A stretch of DNA of 64,000 nt, from positions 496,001 through 560,000 of the forward strand of contig NC_057380.1 of NCBI RefSeq assembly GCF_016906535.1, written 5' to 3'. The number at the start of each line of letters is the position of its first letter. The first letter of the stretch is position 1. The notes below the pieces were generated by a model. That model made no database searches. It had not been told where the DNA came from and saw only the letters and a program-made list of their open reading frames with translations. Made by a program: the position numbers and the translations under genes. Positions 23,113 to 38,891 of the stretch are shown here, piece after piece. This DNA is from Rhizoctonia solani (Eukaryota > Basidiomycota > Agaricomycetes > Cantharellales > Ceratobasidiaceae).

Positions 23113-25348
23113 CTAACTGATGCGACGAACGTGGCTTGCAGGATTCAACACTGTAAAGTCAGCATGTCTATGCCCCAAAGTCCTCAGCAACTTTGCCAAC
23201 TCTAGTTCCTTCGACAAACGAACTCACATGTATGCCCGATTGACGTCTTCGAGGCATTCCAACGCAACCTAACCATCCAACTTCAAGCTTCTGACAGTCT
23301 AACACAGACAAACGTTTACTCACCTGAATAGCCTCGGACACATTATGCACTTCCTCAAATGACGTTTGTTTGGGGAACTGGACGTCGGCCTCGCAGATGA
23401 GTTCTGTGCCTGCGTGGTACACTTCGAGATAGGATACTTGAGGGGTCGTGAATCGGGTGATGAGATAGAGCATTCTAATAAGCGAGTTCAACCCTTAGTA
23501 TAGGTCGGGGAAGAACAAAAAATCGGCGCACCGTTGGTATTCGTCAGGGTCAGCGGCCCGACCACTCAATCTACCAATAAAACATTAGCCTGTGAAAGGG
23601 CCGGCCGCGCGTGCCAACTTACTGTCTGAAGTTGAGCATTAGTGTTTCGGTCCACTCAATAATAACTATTCAAGTATTAGTGCATTAATCTTATGGAAAG
23701 TTCACACTCACTATACAGGGAGAGAATGATACCACCCAAAGGATCTAGCCAAGGCAAGTTCGTCGCACCTGCGAGACCCTACCAAATAGTGAGTACATGT
23801 GGTAGAACCAAGCAATGTATGCTTACCGGAAAAATCACCGAGAATGTCGTAAAGAATACATCGTCTGACACATATGACGGGTTAGAGATAGAAGTTGAGT
23901 AGTATGCGAGAGATAATACTTTTGTTATCCTATCTCAACTAATCAGCGCAGAATTAGCTAGATAGGAAGAACAAACCTGTGCCAGAGCTTGTACACCGTT
24001 CGACTTGATTTGCGCCGAGAGTAGCCATCTGTGTGATTTAAGAGGATTGGTATGGCTATGACCCTTCTTACTGACGCTTTTACTTACGCGACTGTTTTAG
24101 TAGCAATCGTAACAACCATGATGGCGATTGTTGTTTTATCAAGAGAAAATTCTTCCCTGGATCCGCTAAGAAGTCGTTTGCAACCTTCCACGCCTGTGAC
24201 AAAGTTTAATATATCACTGGGTGTAGGTGCTCGGGGTACTAACCAACTTGAAGAAACATGGCAATCATAAAAACTAGAGATTACGGAAATTAGATTACCA
24301 GGTAGTTGTGGAGATCAAGAACACCGACGAACCAGAGAATATGACGACTCCCAATGGCTCCATTCTTTGTTTCCCGGTTGCTTTGGAAGAATGAGGGATG
24401 GTAATACGAAATTTGTATATAGGTGCACATACGATACTGCGGATCGCCCAATTTCAGCACCAGGTGTCTCGATCAATTGAAATACGAACCTTCTTCCTCC
24501 CTTGATCTCCCTTCCTTTTAGAACTAGAGATAACGCTGGACACACGCTGCATGAGCCATTGACGTAAAAATGAGCGCATTCAGCTCACTATGTAGTCCAT
24601 ATGACGATTACGGTACTCAAAAAGTCCTCGAAGCTTATGAGCACACACATCAACTACGGGTTCCGAAAGTACACACCATAAAGCTGTCGACAAACGAAGC
24701 CCAAATCGAGACGGACCCCGAAAGTAGCACAGCAACACCCTTGCCTAAAAATAGATTGGTGTTGATAACGGTCAGTCCGAAGGCCGACAACCTGTGAGAA
24801 ATCTGTTTCTACCTGACAACAGCACAACGTTCAATGCGAAATTTAGATTGATTGCCAATTGAACCAGTCTGCGAAGGTGGGAGGAAGTGGTGTGCATGAT
24901 GCAAAGAGAAATCTGGTAGAAATGGCATACCGTTCCTTGTCTTTCTCGCGCTTGAAATTGAGTTTTCGGGTGATAGCAGTCGTGTAGACTCGGAGGGATT
25001 CTCGAACGAGTATAAAACATGATGAACGAGTTCTCCAGAAAGTAATTGGTCGACTTCTTCAAATTTTGCCAGTGTCTGGTTTTGTTTCTCATAGAATTCC
25101 CTAACCTATGCAACAGCTTGCTCACACTCTTACATTACAGAACTATATAAAGAAAACACTCACAGCTTTGTTTTTATGCTTGCGAGTTCTTCATTGGACT
25201 TTGTGTACGTCTGCGACCAGGGAGGGTATGGGACTTCAAAGACGTCTTTCGTGCGATTTGCCTCGAGGTCTCCAAGCATACTAATTGTTCTTCGCGAGCG
25301 CGCCCGTTCGACATAGGATGGGACACTAGCAGCACCAAGTGAGGTCAT
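23113..25348 (-). CDS. Cation diffusion facilitator (CDF) metal transporter
   Basis: Twenty exons (complement): 25164-25348, 25019-25100, 24931-24950, 24813-24868, 24677-24744, 24589-24626, 24490-24523, 24433-24436, 24333-24380, 24244-24273, 24088-24193, 23977-24028, 23920-23929, 23827-23864, 23712-23778, 23623-23665, 23532-23570, 23324-23474, 23228-23268, 23113-23167; exactly 389 codons. CDF proteins export Zn2+, Mn2+ or similar ions from the cytosol by H+ antiport. Seen: RLVQLAINLNFALNVVLL, LLSGSVSIWASFVDSFMDFL (the DxxxD metal site), YPTGKQRMEPLGVVIFS, VQALAQDNKNDVFF (second site, D and ND), NLPWLDPLGGIILSLYIIIE, YHAGTELICEADVQFP and VNRAYIHADF. Two of the exons are 4 and 10 nt and are needed for YPTGK and QDNKND. 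The DxxxD / NDxxxD pattern resembles the fungal Mn/Zn subgroup, but the ion is not certain. Start could also be the in-frame Met at 25390. Confidence 0.9.
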
Positions 25349-26107
25349 TATGAAACAATGGTATCCAAAAAGAGGAGAGACTGAGGCCAAGGATAAAGTG
25401 TGGCGCAGTGTCCGATTCAGACTCTATGCTAGGGGGTCGGAAGTTGGAAAACAGGTAAAGGGATATAGTGGGATACGTTAACTCTGAAAACAGCCTGATT
25501 TCTCAGCCTTCTTATGCTGAAGGAGCGCGCCTTCTTCAGAGTTTGTTGCCAAGAACACCAGCGGGAAGAGATGACCAAATGTTTCCGGTGGCTGGCAGGC
25601 TCTACAAGGTGGGATATTTGTGGAGACCCGCTTGCACGTTTGGTTTATCGTAGTTAGGTAGGTAGCCCGTGGTGGATGTGAAGTTGGGTGGTGATCTCAC
25701 CAGGGTCCGAAGACCGTAGCACATGTGGACAAATTACGCCAAACAAGGCTCCTGGAGGAAGCGGTCGTCTGGATTGGTCAACCAACCAGGCTTCCATCAC
25801 CAGCCGGTTGAAGATTAATTCAAGCCAATATACTTCGTCTTATGAATTCTCGGAGCAATATACATAGCCATTATAGGAGCGCCGCGATGGGATGGCTTGC
25901 ATTTAGTTCTCGGTCATACGGCGGGCGCTTCGATACAAACCATGACTAGATCCACCAACGGTTTACTTGAGACAAAATATATGGCATTCAAATTTCCGGT
26001 CTAATGCAGTTACAAACATGTCCGGGACTCAGAGATATCTGGTTAAACTACTTCGAGAACTTGAGCAAGCAATCTTGCGACCCTGTTGTGCTACTAGACT
26101 ATGGAAG
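25349..26107. other. Spacer between the CDF and NmrA genes
   Basis: Holds the CDF promoter and the 3' flank of the NmrA-like gene. No supported gene; short open frames only. Confidence 0.4.
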
Positions 26108-29148
<3,041 letters not shown>

Positions 29149-29163
29149 CTACAGGTTCCCTAC

Positions 29164-30124
29164 CTTGCGTTTAATTGGTATGGCCGGCCCTTGACGCATC
29201 TTGGTGAGTGTCTTGTACCGAGACTTGTGGGCCGCGTAAACTTTTGAACATGCGGACATAACCACTTTCCTCTCGAGATCAGAGCCAGACAGTCGAGACC
29301 CTCCAGAGGTTCGAAATGTTGGATCTCTCAGCCGGTTGTAAGTAGTGGTCACCCAAGTTTCGAAGGTCTCCTTATTCCTATCGGACAAGTAACTCTCGCG
29401 AAAGTCAAAACGATGCAGGGGAACTTTCTTCCCATTGTCCATATGGTGAGGCCAGTTTGGATGTGACTTGGAAACGTCTGGATAATCCCCATGTTCGCTC
29501 AAACTGAATTTAGGTTCGCCATAGATCCTGGCCAATGATGCATTGGCTGCCGCCTTCATGTTGGATATGTGAGTTCAATAAACTTACCCACAAATCAAGA
29601 CAGATACTCAGCCGAATTTCTGGCTGAGCCTCCTTGTTACGCTGGCTTCCTGTCGATTGCCCTGGTTTGGACTTTATGGCATAACGACCAGGTACAGTAG
29701 TGGCCGCATGGTTTGCTTCCTCCGCGCCTGTAGGCTGGCTGCATGCTACGTCGGCGGCCACGGGAGCGGATCCAGCGCCAGAATTGGTTAGAAGACAAGG
29801 GGCTCCTAAATCAATGCCTAGCGCTTCAAGTACGACACCTAAATTCGCCTGGACCTGTGCAAGCTGAGACTTGATATAGTCGATTTCAACGGTGTGTTCC
29901 TCTTCTTTATCTTTCAGATCCGCGCCATTGATTTGAAGGTCGTCTATTTGGCTTTGATGGGAACGAATGCGTTTATCGATTTCTTCAATACGCGAAGTCA
30001 ATTGAACGAGTCCCACCGTCATTGCGGCATTTGTGGTTCGATTTGCCGAGGGAGTTTGGGGGTTCTGCGAACCAGAGGTTGCCCGACCAGCCGTTGGAGG
30101 AGCAGGTGCGTTCTGTGCATTCAT
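29164..30124 (-). CDS. Uncharacterised protein with a long coiled coil
   Basis: Exons (complement) 29588-30124 and 29164-29553, probably with a further unresolved 3' exon; reading on without splicing stops at 29149. Residues 1-35 are Ala/Pro/Thr-rich, about 40-100 form a heptad-like coiled coil (SRIEEIDKRIRSHQSQIDDL), then a low-complexity linker and a conserved-looking block with YGEPKFSLSEHGDYPD, LHRFDFRESYLSDRN and MSACSKVYAAHKSRYKTL. I do not recognise the family. It may be Gag-like or transposon-associated, given the flanking inverted motifs. Strand and splice (DLW|A) are well supported; function is unknown. Confidence 0.6.
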
Positions 30125-30184
30125 TTCGTCGGCTAAAGGCAATTTCGAGTTAACTACGCTTATACAGATTGTTTCATGCCCCAC

Positions 30185-30938
30185 CCGCGCGAAATTAATC
30201 CGTCCAGCACCTCAAAAATCGACGAGGGTTGGCTCGTAAGCCTAACTATCGCCCATGGGGGCGTAGAAGGGGGCAAAACGGTACGTACCAATTTTCAATA
30301 TTTATCTTTTACTGTCACTACGGTTTCAAAGATCACAGTCAACGGGAGCGGTCGCTTCATCACGAGCACCAGAGCCAGGCTGATATTAAATATTATGCTC
30401 ATTCCACGATCAGGGGACGGATCTGAGACAATGTACATATATTCACTAAATATAGGACATACTTATGGTCCAATGAATAGGACGGATAAATGCACAACAA
30501 GCCGTATGACGACAAGAGCCCAGTGCTATTTGACATCCACCTCACGTGCGTATCAAGATGCACCGACCAGATGCGTCAAAAGGTTGAATCTGAGTTACAT
30601 CTTGAGAAATCACAGGATTTATCAAGACGTGCCCAAAAACCTGCATCTTTGACGCATCTGGATCACATCGAGAATGGAACCCTCCTCCCAGTGCCGGACA
30701 GCTTTAAATATCACGTGTCCCTCCGAGTCCACATGCTCATATACTTGATTGAGTAGATGAGAAAATCACGCATCAGTCTCCCATCAGGATTAGTGTGCTT
30801 TTTGATTCTCACTTCCGACGTTGCCAGGGGATATATACCATCCGGAAGTTGGACAGCGAGCACCTTTCTGCCTCACCGGCCTTGTCCCAAAGTCGCAAAT
30901 TGCACTTGTTAAGTTGACTTCAAGCCCGCAGTGATGTC
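30185..30938. other. Spacer
   Basis: Contains the right-hand inverted motif array (30540-30680) and the promoter side of the DUF6533 gene. No gene supported. Confidence 0.4.
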
Positions 30939-32550
30939 ATGGCTTTCAATCCGGATGCCGAACTCGACTTGATAGAGCTATACTACGCCACAGAGAATAC
31001 CAAATACTTGGCTGGTAAGCTGTACAGCACCAATTACAAGCATATTGTTAGTGCACGCTAAAGTTTATTGTTAGCGTCTCTCTTTGTTGTGCTAGTATGC
31101 GAGACGCTCGCAACTATCCCGCTGGAAGCCAAATATGTCTGGAACTCACGCTGGTCATTTGGTCGAATCATGTTTCATGCCAACAGAACATGGGCTCCCG
31201 TAATGCTCGCGTAAGCTCGAACTAGCTAGCAAATTTAATTCTATTATTAGTAACTCCATGTCCTAGGATCTATATTCCCAGTATGTGGGCTTTGACTCCA
31301 AGATTTCTTTCAAGCGCTATACTGAATCAAAATCTGGGTCTTATAGGCCTGTTTATGTATAATTTATCCGAAAAGGCTCGTTTTACATGCTGCATTTTGG
31401 GCTGAATCCATCTCATTGCAAGCCATAGATGTAACCCCGTTTTTGCCTTGGATCAAATAGGCTGGATTTACTAAGTATTTATTGTAGGTGCTTAGCGTAT
31501 TGGTTATTTTACATTTATGGGTCAATTGTAACTCAAGTTATAGTTGCAAGTAAGTAAATGAAGCAGGCTCTCTCCGCTTCACATTAGAAAGAGGGTGCTA
31601 ATTGGTGCTCATCCCCAGGCGTACTAATCGCTCGAATATGGGCTATATACCAGACTAAGTGAGTACCAACACCCCATTCGCAGAATTTCTCTCAATACCT
31701 TTTCTATTGCTAGCATATGGACTTTGGCGTACGCACTTGTAGTGACGTATACGGATAAACCTACTGATCACTCCTGTTTATACACCATAGCGCTTTGTGC
31801 CTATGTTGCGCCATATTGAGCACGCCATCAATTGTTCTGTTGCAGATGCAGGCCAGTGTGAGTTATTCGATTTTAAACACCTATCAATTGATAGATTATC
31901 AGAGATTTCAGGCGGCGCATCTCATGAAAAATCCCGGTAAGTTCCTGGCTCTATCATTTGTCTGAAGTCTTACAAAGTTAGTCAGCTCCGAAGCTGATAT
32001 CAGGCTGTCCGACAACTATAAACCCCCTTGCATTTGTTCCGTACCTTCCCCCTTTCGTCGCAGAGACTATGCTTTTTATCTTAACAATATATAAACCCTT
32101 GAAGATTAGTAGAGAGGTTTCGACACCATTGATGTCCAGGCTGATCCTTCAGTACGTCCGTGCTAGGCCCAGATTTATAGCCACTAATTAGGTGATATTA
32201 CCTTTTTAGTGGCACCCAATATTATATAGTTGTATTTATTACTCTGACTTTCATCGTCGTCGGATCTTTATTCCCAAGCACAATCACATAGTCAATGGAT
32301 CAGGGTGCGTTCAGTCGGTTTTGAAATCAAAGCAACTGACCTATAACGATTAATTAGCCTAATAGTAGTGGTCTGGTCCATTGTGTGTTCAAGACTGATT
32401 CTGTCTGGCCGCTCATGGTACGACAAACCCCACGATTCGTATTCAGGACTCGAGATGAGCACTTTGCCCCGACTTAACCCACCAGACGAGGGGTCTTCAC
32501 GGGCTATATGCAAAGAAGAAGGAAGGTGTCCAGAACTTGATCTCAAGTAG
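30939..32550 (+). pseudogene. DUF6533-type multi-pass membrane protein, probably frame broken
   Basis: Exons 30939-31014 and 31075-31210 give a DUF6533 head: AELDLIELYYATENTKYLA, then ASLFVVLVCETLATIP and EAKYVWNSRWSFGRIMFHAN. Later pieces fit the family's membrane helices: LFMYNLSEKAR, FWAESISLQAID, AYWLFYIYGSIVTQVIVAS, VLIARIWAIYQT, IWTLAYALVVTY, YYIVVFITLTFIVVGSLFP and VVWSIVCSRLILSGRSWYDK, ending at 32550. Between CC and FWAES (about 31385) one base is lacking, and exon ends between 31750 and 32370 could not all be joined in phase. These proteins are plentiful in Agaricomycetes and have no assigned function. I therefore call it damaged, though consensus error is possible. Confidence 0.65.
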
Positions 32551-32916
32551 TGTACCCAGCTTTCTATTTATGTTAAATACAGGCTTCTTAAAAACGATCT
32601 GTGGCATTCTCCTCAGTTAAGTAGGCACTTGCCTCGATTAAGTGCCTATCTATATATTCAACTCGACCCGCGGGTATCGAAAGAGAGCTCTTTCTTCGGT
32701 TGCATGGAACCATTTGAGAAATAGGATTTGGCCGGTCGAGAGACCGTGATCCGAGACTTCAGTAATTGCGATATATAACAACCCGAACAAATACTATATG
32801 TACTAGGCCTCAAGCCACCGAAATTCGCAAATAATTCACACAGCACACTCATACCCAATGATAAAATAACTGCTTGTACAACGCTCGAACCCAAGAATTA
32901 AATAAGTACCTGTAGT
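32551..32916. other. Spacer between convergent genes
   Basis: 366 nt between the DUF6533 gene (+) and the Smr gene (-); no feature seen beyond 3' flanks. Confidence 0.4.
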
Positions 32917-33538
32917 TCAAAAGTGAACAACGATCACACCCTCGTTCCTTGGATCTGCCGTAAAGTCCAGACGCTTCCTAGGTTTCATGCTCAGTAGATG
33001 CTCCGCAGCTCATACAGAAGCTCACCTCGAAAGGAGACTTATGATGGCAGGTTTAAGCTTTGCCATATTTTTTGGCGAGTGCGAGCCACGTCCTACAATA
33101 AGTCGAAGTTCTTCTTGACCTCGATTTCGAGCATCCCGTATACCATCTTCAGCCAGCGTGACAGCCTCGTTTACATATAGCCCTACATTCCATTGAGTAA
33201 ATCCCGATCAAAGACGCTCGACTGACTCACCGTGTAGATCCAACCCGTCCTTCTCGCCCGAATTCAGTTCTACAACCCAGAACCCATGTCAATCCTAAAA
33301 CACGAGGCAAAGGTAAACTTGACTTGCGCTCATGCACCCACTTGCTGGCCTCTGCATCCAACCTCTTCATCTCAGCCTGATATCCCCTGCCTGCGTCCGA
33401 AAGTTGCTTTGCCTTGGCCTTTTGCCCACGCTCGAAAGCCTTTTGAGCATCTTCGAACGATTTGGACATGTTATCTCCCGCCTGTCTAGCCTGAGCACGA
33501 AGAGATTCGTAGTGGGGATCTTGGTGAGCCAAGGACAT
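32917..33538 (-). CDS. DUF1771-Smr domain protein
   Basis: Exons (complement): 33304-33538, 33231-33269, 33026-33182, 32917-32977; 163 aa. DUF1771 is clear: DPHYESLRAQARQAGD, FERGQKAKAKQLSDAGRGYQ, EMKRLDAEASKWVHE. The Smr domain follows: GEKDGLDLHGLYVNEAV (the DLHG motif), LRLIVGRGSHSPKNMAKLKP and ADPRNEGVIVHF. Smr domains bind nucleic acid and some nick DNA or cleave RNA; in fungi stand-alone DUF1771-Smr proteins are linked to mRNA surveillance. The first intron in this model is only 34 nt (33270-33303), the shortest here. It is the only choice I found that keeps phase. Confidence 0.88.
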
Positions 33539-35418
33539 GGCTGGGAGAGAGATTGGGGGATGTGTAGTTGTGAGTCGATTATAGTAGAGCCGGGTATATA
33601 TGCGTACGGGTGTCCAGGCTCCGAGGCATGGTTAGAGCATGTAAGGGACCCCCTCGTTGATAGGAGCATCCAACACACACCCATACGAATGCTATCCCAT
33701 ACTTGAAACGTCCGTATCTCATGTGATCTGTATAGAGAATGGCAACAGAACTAACCATATTCGCCACCCTATTTCTTGCCACCCCGATATTCTATACCTA
33801 ACTGGAACACATAAAGTCCAGACCCGAGGACCCGTGTTGCCAATTGTACATCCTGCAGTTCCAAGCTACAGCAACGAGCCCGTCACGAAGCTTGAACTCG
33901 TGGCGAGTAGAGTCACACCACAGTCGAGCAGTAAACCCACCTCCGCCCCCAGGTCTTCACGTAAAACCCACCTTGCTCCAGGTGGAGCTCCACTCATGTT
34001 TAGGGGTGCATACGTCATATGGGCGGGGACACGATTTCCCTCATTACAAAAAAAAACTTCTCGATTACCCCTGATTCTTATATCAGTACCCACCCCTTGA
34101 CAAAATGAATGCCTACCCCACTCTAAGATAGCCTATCGTATAGGGGCGGTGCTCACCTGGAGGGACATGCGCCACCCAACACGCATGCGCTTCCTACACG
34201 TGTATGCGCATAGAAAGCACCCCAGAACGAGCTTGTGTGTGCAATTGTACATCCCGTCGATCCATGTCCTAGACGATCTACGGAACGCAACGAGGCTTCT
34301 TTCCTATGCGCGAGGGACGCATGCAGCTATGCCATGCCAAAACGGCTGGTACGCGGCTATCTCTTGAATGTGACACGCAAAGTGTCACTGCAATCATACG
34401 CAGTTTTGTTAACCTAGTTGACAATGATAAACAACGATCCATTGGCCCATGGCCATATAAGGATCATTAAAATTCATGAACAGCTGAACTCTATCGGTCT
34501 GTCAATGTAGCTGACGTAAGCAATCCAATGGAAAGCTCCGAAAGCAGCATCCTCGAACCGAGGATCGGGTCAATCGCGCCTCGTGCGCAAGCGCAAGAAA
34601 CAATCGTGTAAACAAGCTTAGAGGAAAGATCCAATAGCGCGAGGATGAAATTAAGAACGTGTGTCTTTGTGGTTCGGACAACGTGTTGGTTGGCGCGCCG
34701 GTAGTGGTTCGGGGGGACTGAATCAGAAGCTTGTAGATGCGCTGTATATGCGGGACCGGCCGACGATGCTGCACCGCTCGTACGCCGAGGTTCCACAGTC
34801 CAACAATAGTGCTACTCAATCTACCTTTTAGCGTTAGACAAACGTGGGTAAAGGTTGATAGACCTGGACTTGTGACCAGACTCTGCGATATTGACCGACA
34901 CTTGTCTCGGTCAACGTAGTTTTTCAGCGCCAGATTCCTCACTTGAGAATACGCCTTCCTCATCGAGGACAAACGTGCGTTGTATCGCCCACTTCTATCC
35001 AGGACGAGCCACCCTTGTCTGGGGCGTTTACCCCGTACGATCATCGTGGGTCGCTTCTGACTTTTGATCTGCCAGGACCTGTCGATTCTTGACGTTTCGA
35101 TATGATCGCCGCGTGTGCTGATTGAATGCGGGGGATTTATCCCATCCGATCTACTTTGGTTCGTTCACGTTTGTTGGCCCCTCATGTTGTGAGGTCAAGA
35201 CGACCTTGAGTTTACAAAGTATGGGAAGAGGAGGGAAGGGCTAAATAAATAAAAAGTTACATTTTCTTCACTACACGTCATGTTATATTAGATACAGGAC
35301 TTGTGGGAAAGCGATGTACGAGAACCGAAAATATTAAGCGAAAAAAAGGGATTAGAATTAATGTACTTTCAAGCGTCGTCTTTGCCCCCAACTTCACTAC
35401 CGTTATCGAGGTCGTTCA
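33539..35418. other. Long spacer
   Basis: No supported gene. An open frame at 34502-35044 (-) of 180 codons has no recognisable domain, no exon partners and a biased Arg/Leu/Ser composition. The left end should hold the Smr promoter. Confidence 0.4.
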
Positions 35419-36750
35419 TCATAGAATGTATCGTCCTACACTCTTTCTCCTCCTCCTGTGGTGCCCATGTCCGCTACTTCCACCTTGGATCATATAAGTT
35501 CCCGGTGGAAGATGACTAAACTCGCTATTTGGGTCGCCGTGCATCGTCCGATGAACCTTCATGCCGTTATGATCACGATATTCGTATGTGCCTCCTCCAC
35601 CATGGCCATGGCCATGGCCGTATCCACCAAAGGAAGATGACATGTGGTGCCCCGGATGAGGAGTAATCAAAGGGCCTATACTGGGAGAGGTAGACAGTGC
35701 AGATTCACCAATGTATGGCGAGGTTCCGAGCTGTTGAGGTCGCTGGCCGTAGAACGACGAGGCCCTTCGACGGTGGTGGTGGTGGTGGTACCCGTCCCCG
35801 CCATAACTGGACCCAGCAATCGGGATCCCGCCAGCCATAGAGGCGAGTAAGCGCTCGCAAGTGTGGGGTCAAGTTGGTATTCATAGTCGCTCGAATCGAG
35901 GCCGTCGGAGAATCCGTCGGGGGAAATGGACGATCCGCGGCGATGACGGTGGTGAGAGCTTGGATAGCGCCCGTCCATGCGGAAGGGTTCTTCATAGCGT
36001 GAACGCTGGTCATAATATCCACCACCACCACCTTTGCGGAAGAGTTTCATTGCCACGGCTGCGAAGCATGTTAATCGGAGAAGGAAATATATGATAGAAT
36101 TGCTTACCAGCTGCCACTTCCAATGCCTCGCGCTTGGAGAAATCACCACGGTGCCTCCTGGTATAGTCCCACAGTTTCTCAGCTGAAAACCATTAGGTTA
36201 TCACGTTCCATCGGCCCAATTGAATGCATACACACCTTCTCCAACAGCCAAACCAACCAAAGCCTCAGTCTCGCGTTCATGGTCATCCATCAATGGCTGT
36301 CTATAGATTCCGCGGTGATGCTCCCAGAATCGCCATGCTTCGTATCCAGCTGCTGCACCAATCTCGGCGGGCGTCATTGTCGCAACATCGACAAGTCCGC
36401 TATAGACACGTTGATGCCAGGTTTGAGCATCCCGACGAGAGATGGGAGATCGGAAGTGAGAGCGAATGCGGCCGAGGACAGAGTCAAATGCAGAGCTGGG
36501 AATAGGGGTTAGCACATAATGCTCGAATAGAAATTTCAGAGACATACGGATCGTAAGAGTTCCCATAGTGAGCGCGGTAGTAGTCATAACCTCGCCATTG
36601 CGGTTGCGGCTGATAGCCTGGAGCAGGGGGCGAGTCGAGTATGTATTCTGGACGACCCCAAGAGGTAGGGTTGCGCTATACAACGGTCAGCACAAGCCAA
36701 GCAGAATAGCCATACACACATACCCGGCGGTAGTAATCGTAGTAGGCCAT
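35419..36750 (-). CDS. CipC-like (DUF3759-type) protein with Gly/His-rich tail
   Basis: Exons (complement): 36724-36750, 36548-36675, 36236-36495, 36108-36182, 35419-36058. The N-terminus is Tyr-rich (MAYYDYYRR). The central part (TPAEIGAAAGYEAWRFWEHH, ALVGLAVGEAEKLWDYTRRH, SKREALEVAAAVAMKLF) resembles the helical CipC/DUF3759 domain, a small stress-associated fungal protein. The tail is Gly-, Tyr- and His-rich with a run of His encoded by a (ggt)n-like tract. Near 35848 the reading frame must shift by one missing base (SAYSP / SMAGGIPIAG) to keep the Gly/His tail open to 35419; otherwise it ends in an unrelated Thr-rich sequence. Family assignment is moderate. Confidence 0.65.
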
Positions 36751-38891
36751 GTGCGGTAGAGTGAATTGACGCAAAGACCTCGGGTCAAGGGGGATTATAT
36801 ATCTTCTAGCCTAGCGAAAGTGTGATATTACGGCCGTAGCTTAGTCTCCTGTTTCTTGACGTAACGGAATTGTGACGTCTGTGGAGCAATATAGGCAAGG
36901 CCTGTGACCATCTCGTTACTCTGTATTAAAAATTTCGTCTGTTTCGTCGCCGATGCCGATGCACTGGAACCAAGTCATCCTGATAAAGTTGAGGCTGACT
37001 GAGACCAGGCGACACCAGTGTCACCTGCTTGCAACGTGTACGGGGATCCGGGGATGGAGGACAAAAAACAGTACGCAATTTTGGCGCTAAACTGAGTGTT
37101 GCAAATTGATCGGCGAGGAAGGCGGTGCAAAACTGTGCCGGCGGGGGTTAATTGGCAATCAGTGCGACAACAAATTTGATTGGTCGTTAGGAATCCAGTT
37201 GACTGATGGTTAATTTTAATTAGCAATAAATGCATCGCTGACAGTACCACCCTGCTAAGAACTGAGCAAGGACTAGTGTATATCGTCGAATTATAGGAGC
37301 AAATCAGATTTCAATTACCTGATCACAAATAACTAACCGAGCCGAGGATGTCACGTAAGCGCATGTTTAATCACGATGAGTAAACGTTAACGCTTCGGAC
37401 AGTGAGCTCATTGGGCTCATTGTGGGGGTGATTAGGATATAGGTACGAGGACATGGCTGTAGATCTCAAGATACCCGATTCGAGGCCAGGGTAAAAGTTC
37501 AAGAACGCATATAAAAGGGAAATCTTTGTAGAAATAAGTAAATAAGATGTATATATATCAATGTTATAACTATGTAGATACACGATAAAAGAGAGTGAGA
37601 GTAAGTGGTATGAGAAAAGTGAGGATACCAGGCCTGAACGAGACCCCTTTTGTACCCTCAGTATTTCCGTCGAGTCATTATATGAGGACTACGCGTCCTA
37701 CTGCGCATATGTCGTACGACTTGTTCTCTTACGACTTACCAACTCGATCACAGTCCACAGAATATACTAGAATTCACTAGTAAGTACATGATATTTCTAT
37801 AATCTTTTGGAGACAAGTATTACCATCCTGCATAGTATGTAAAACCAAATATCCAACACATCTCGTTCCCGGCATTTGTGGGCACAGCTACGCTTGCGGC
37901 AGGTGGAAAGGTAAGTCTAGAGAGCACATAAATCTCATTACTGAGAAATCCACCGAAAGGCTTACTGCTAATGAATCGGGACGGAAAACATCTTCAAAAG
38001 CGATGATTGGGCCATACACCCAGCATTGAACCCCATATATCAATAGAAGTGGAAGTGGGAATTTTGTTGAACCCTCTATATCCATGGGGTGGTAAAGACT
38101 TTGCAGAGGCAAAGCCATCAACACCCAGGATAAACACTCCTTAGCATTCGGGACTGGTTCCCCGTAACACATCTGTAATTATTGTTCGTATTTAATACGC
38201 ACCAAGCTAGCTTACCATCAAACCTGAAAATGGTTTTGCTCCAGTCGACAAAGGGCTTTACTGGGCCCAAACATATGTATCAGTCAACCAACAAGATAGA
38301 ATGAGCAAGGCACCTTGCGATTGTTCTTAGGTATGCTATGGTACAAAAGCTTGTGTAAGCAGGACTACTGGTTCGAGTAAACAGTCATTACGGGAGGTGA
38401 AAACATCGCCATAACAATTAGAAATATTGATTGACCGTAAGTAGATTTTCGTCATGCGCTCCCAAATTATTATTTTTAAAAAAAGCTTTTAGAACAGGCC
38501 ACTACCAAACTAAGCAAAACGGAGGGTGTCTAACCCCCCTGTGGTACTTCTGAGCGTCGGGAGCCCAGCCAGTGACACCATGGAGCTCTCGGGCACTCCC
38601 AAGTCCCAGTGGTTCCAGTTGGGTGGTGCGATTCCAAAGCCAGATTTGACGGATTGTCCGCACTGTTACAATTGAAGCCAAATGAAATTGATTGCAAGAT
38701 AACGCCCGATCCTTTATTGGTGGACACCTTTTATAAGCGCCCTTGTCTTCAACATACATCGATCAACGCATACGTACCCACCGTAAGATCAACGTAAAAT
38801 ACAATCCCTGCAAGGGAGGAGCAAATAATTAATGGTTCGTGGCATGAGCTATGGATGTTCGTGACACCATCCGCTTACTCCAGAAGTTTAG
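36751..38891. other. Spacer with weak hydrophobic open frames
   Basis: Two minus-strand stretches might be coding remains: 37888-38172 (hydrophobic, KFPLPLLLIYGVQCWVYGP) and 38502-38760. I could not join them in phase or assign a family. The rest is AT-rich without features. Confidence 0.3.

Noticed and set aside
34502..35044. 180-codon open frame on the minus strand
   Set aside because: No domain, no splice partners and biased Arg/Leu/Ser composition; overlapping frames are equally open.
37888..38760. Possible membrane acyltransferase (wax synthase-like) gene on the minus strand
   Set aside because: Only scattered hydrophobic pieces; no active-site His context and no in-phase exon chain could be made.
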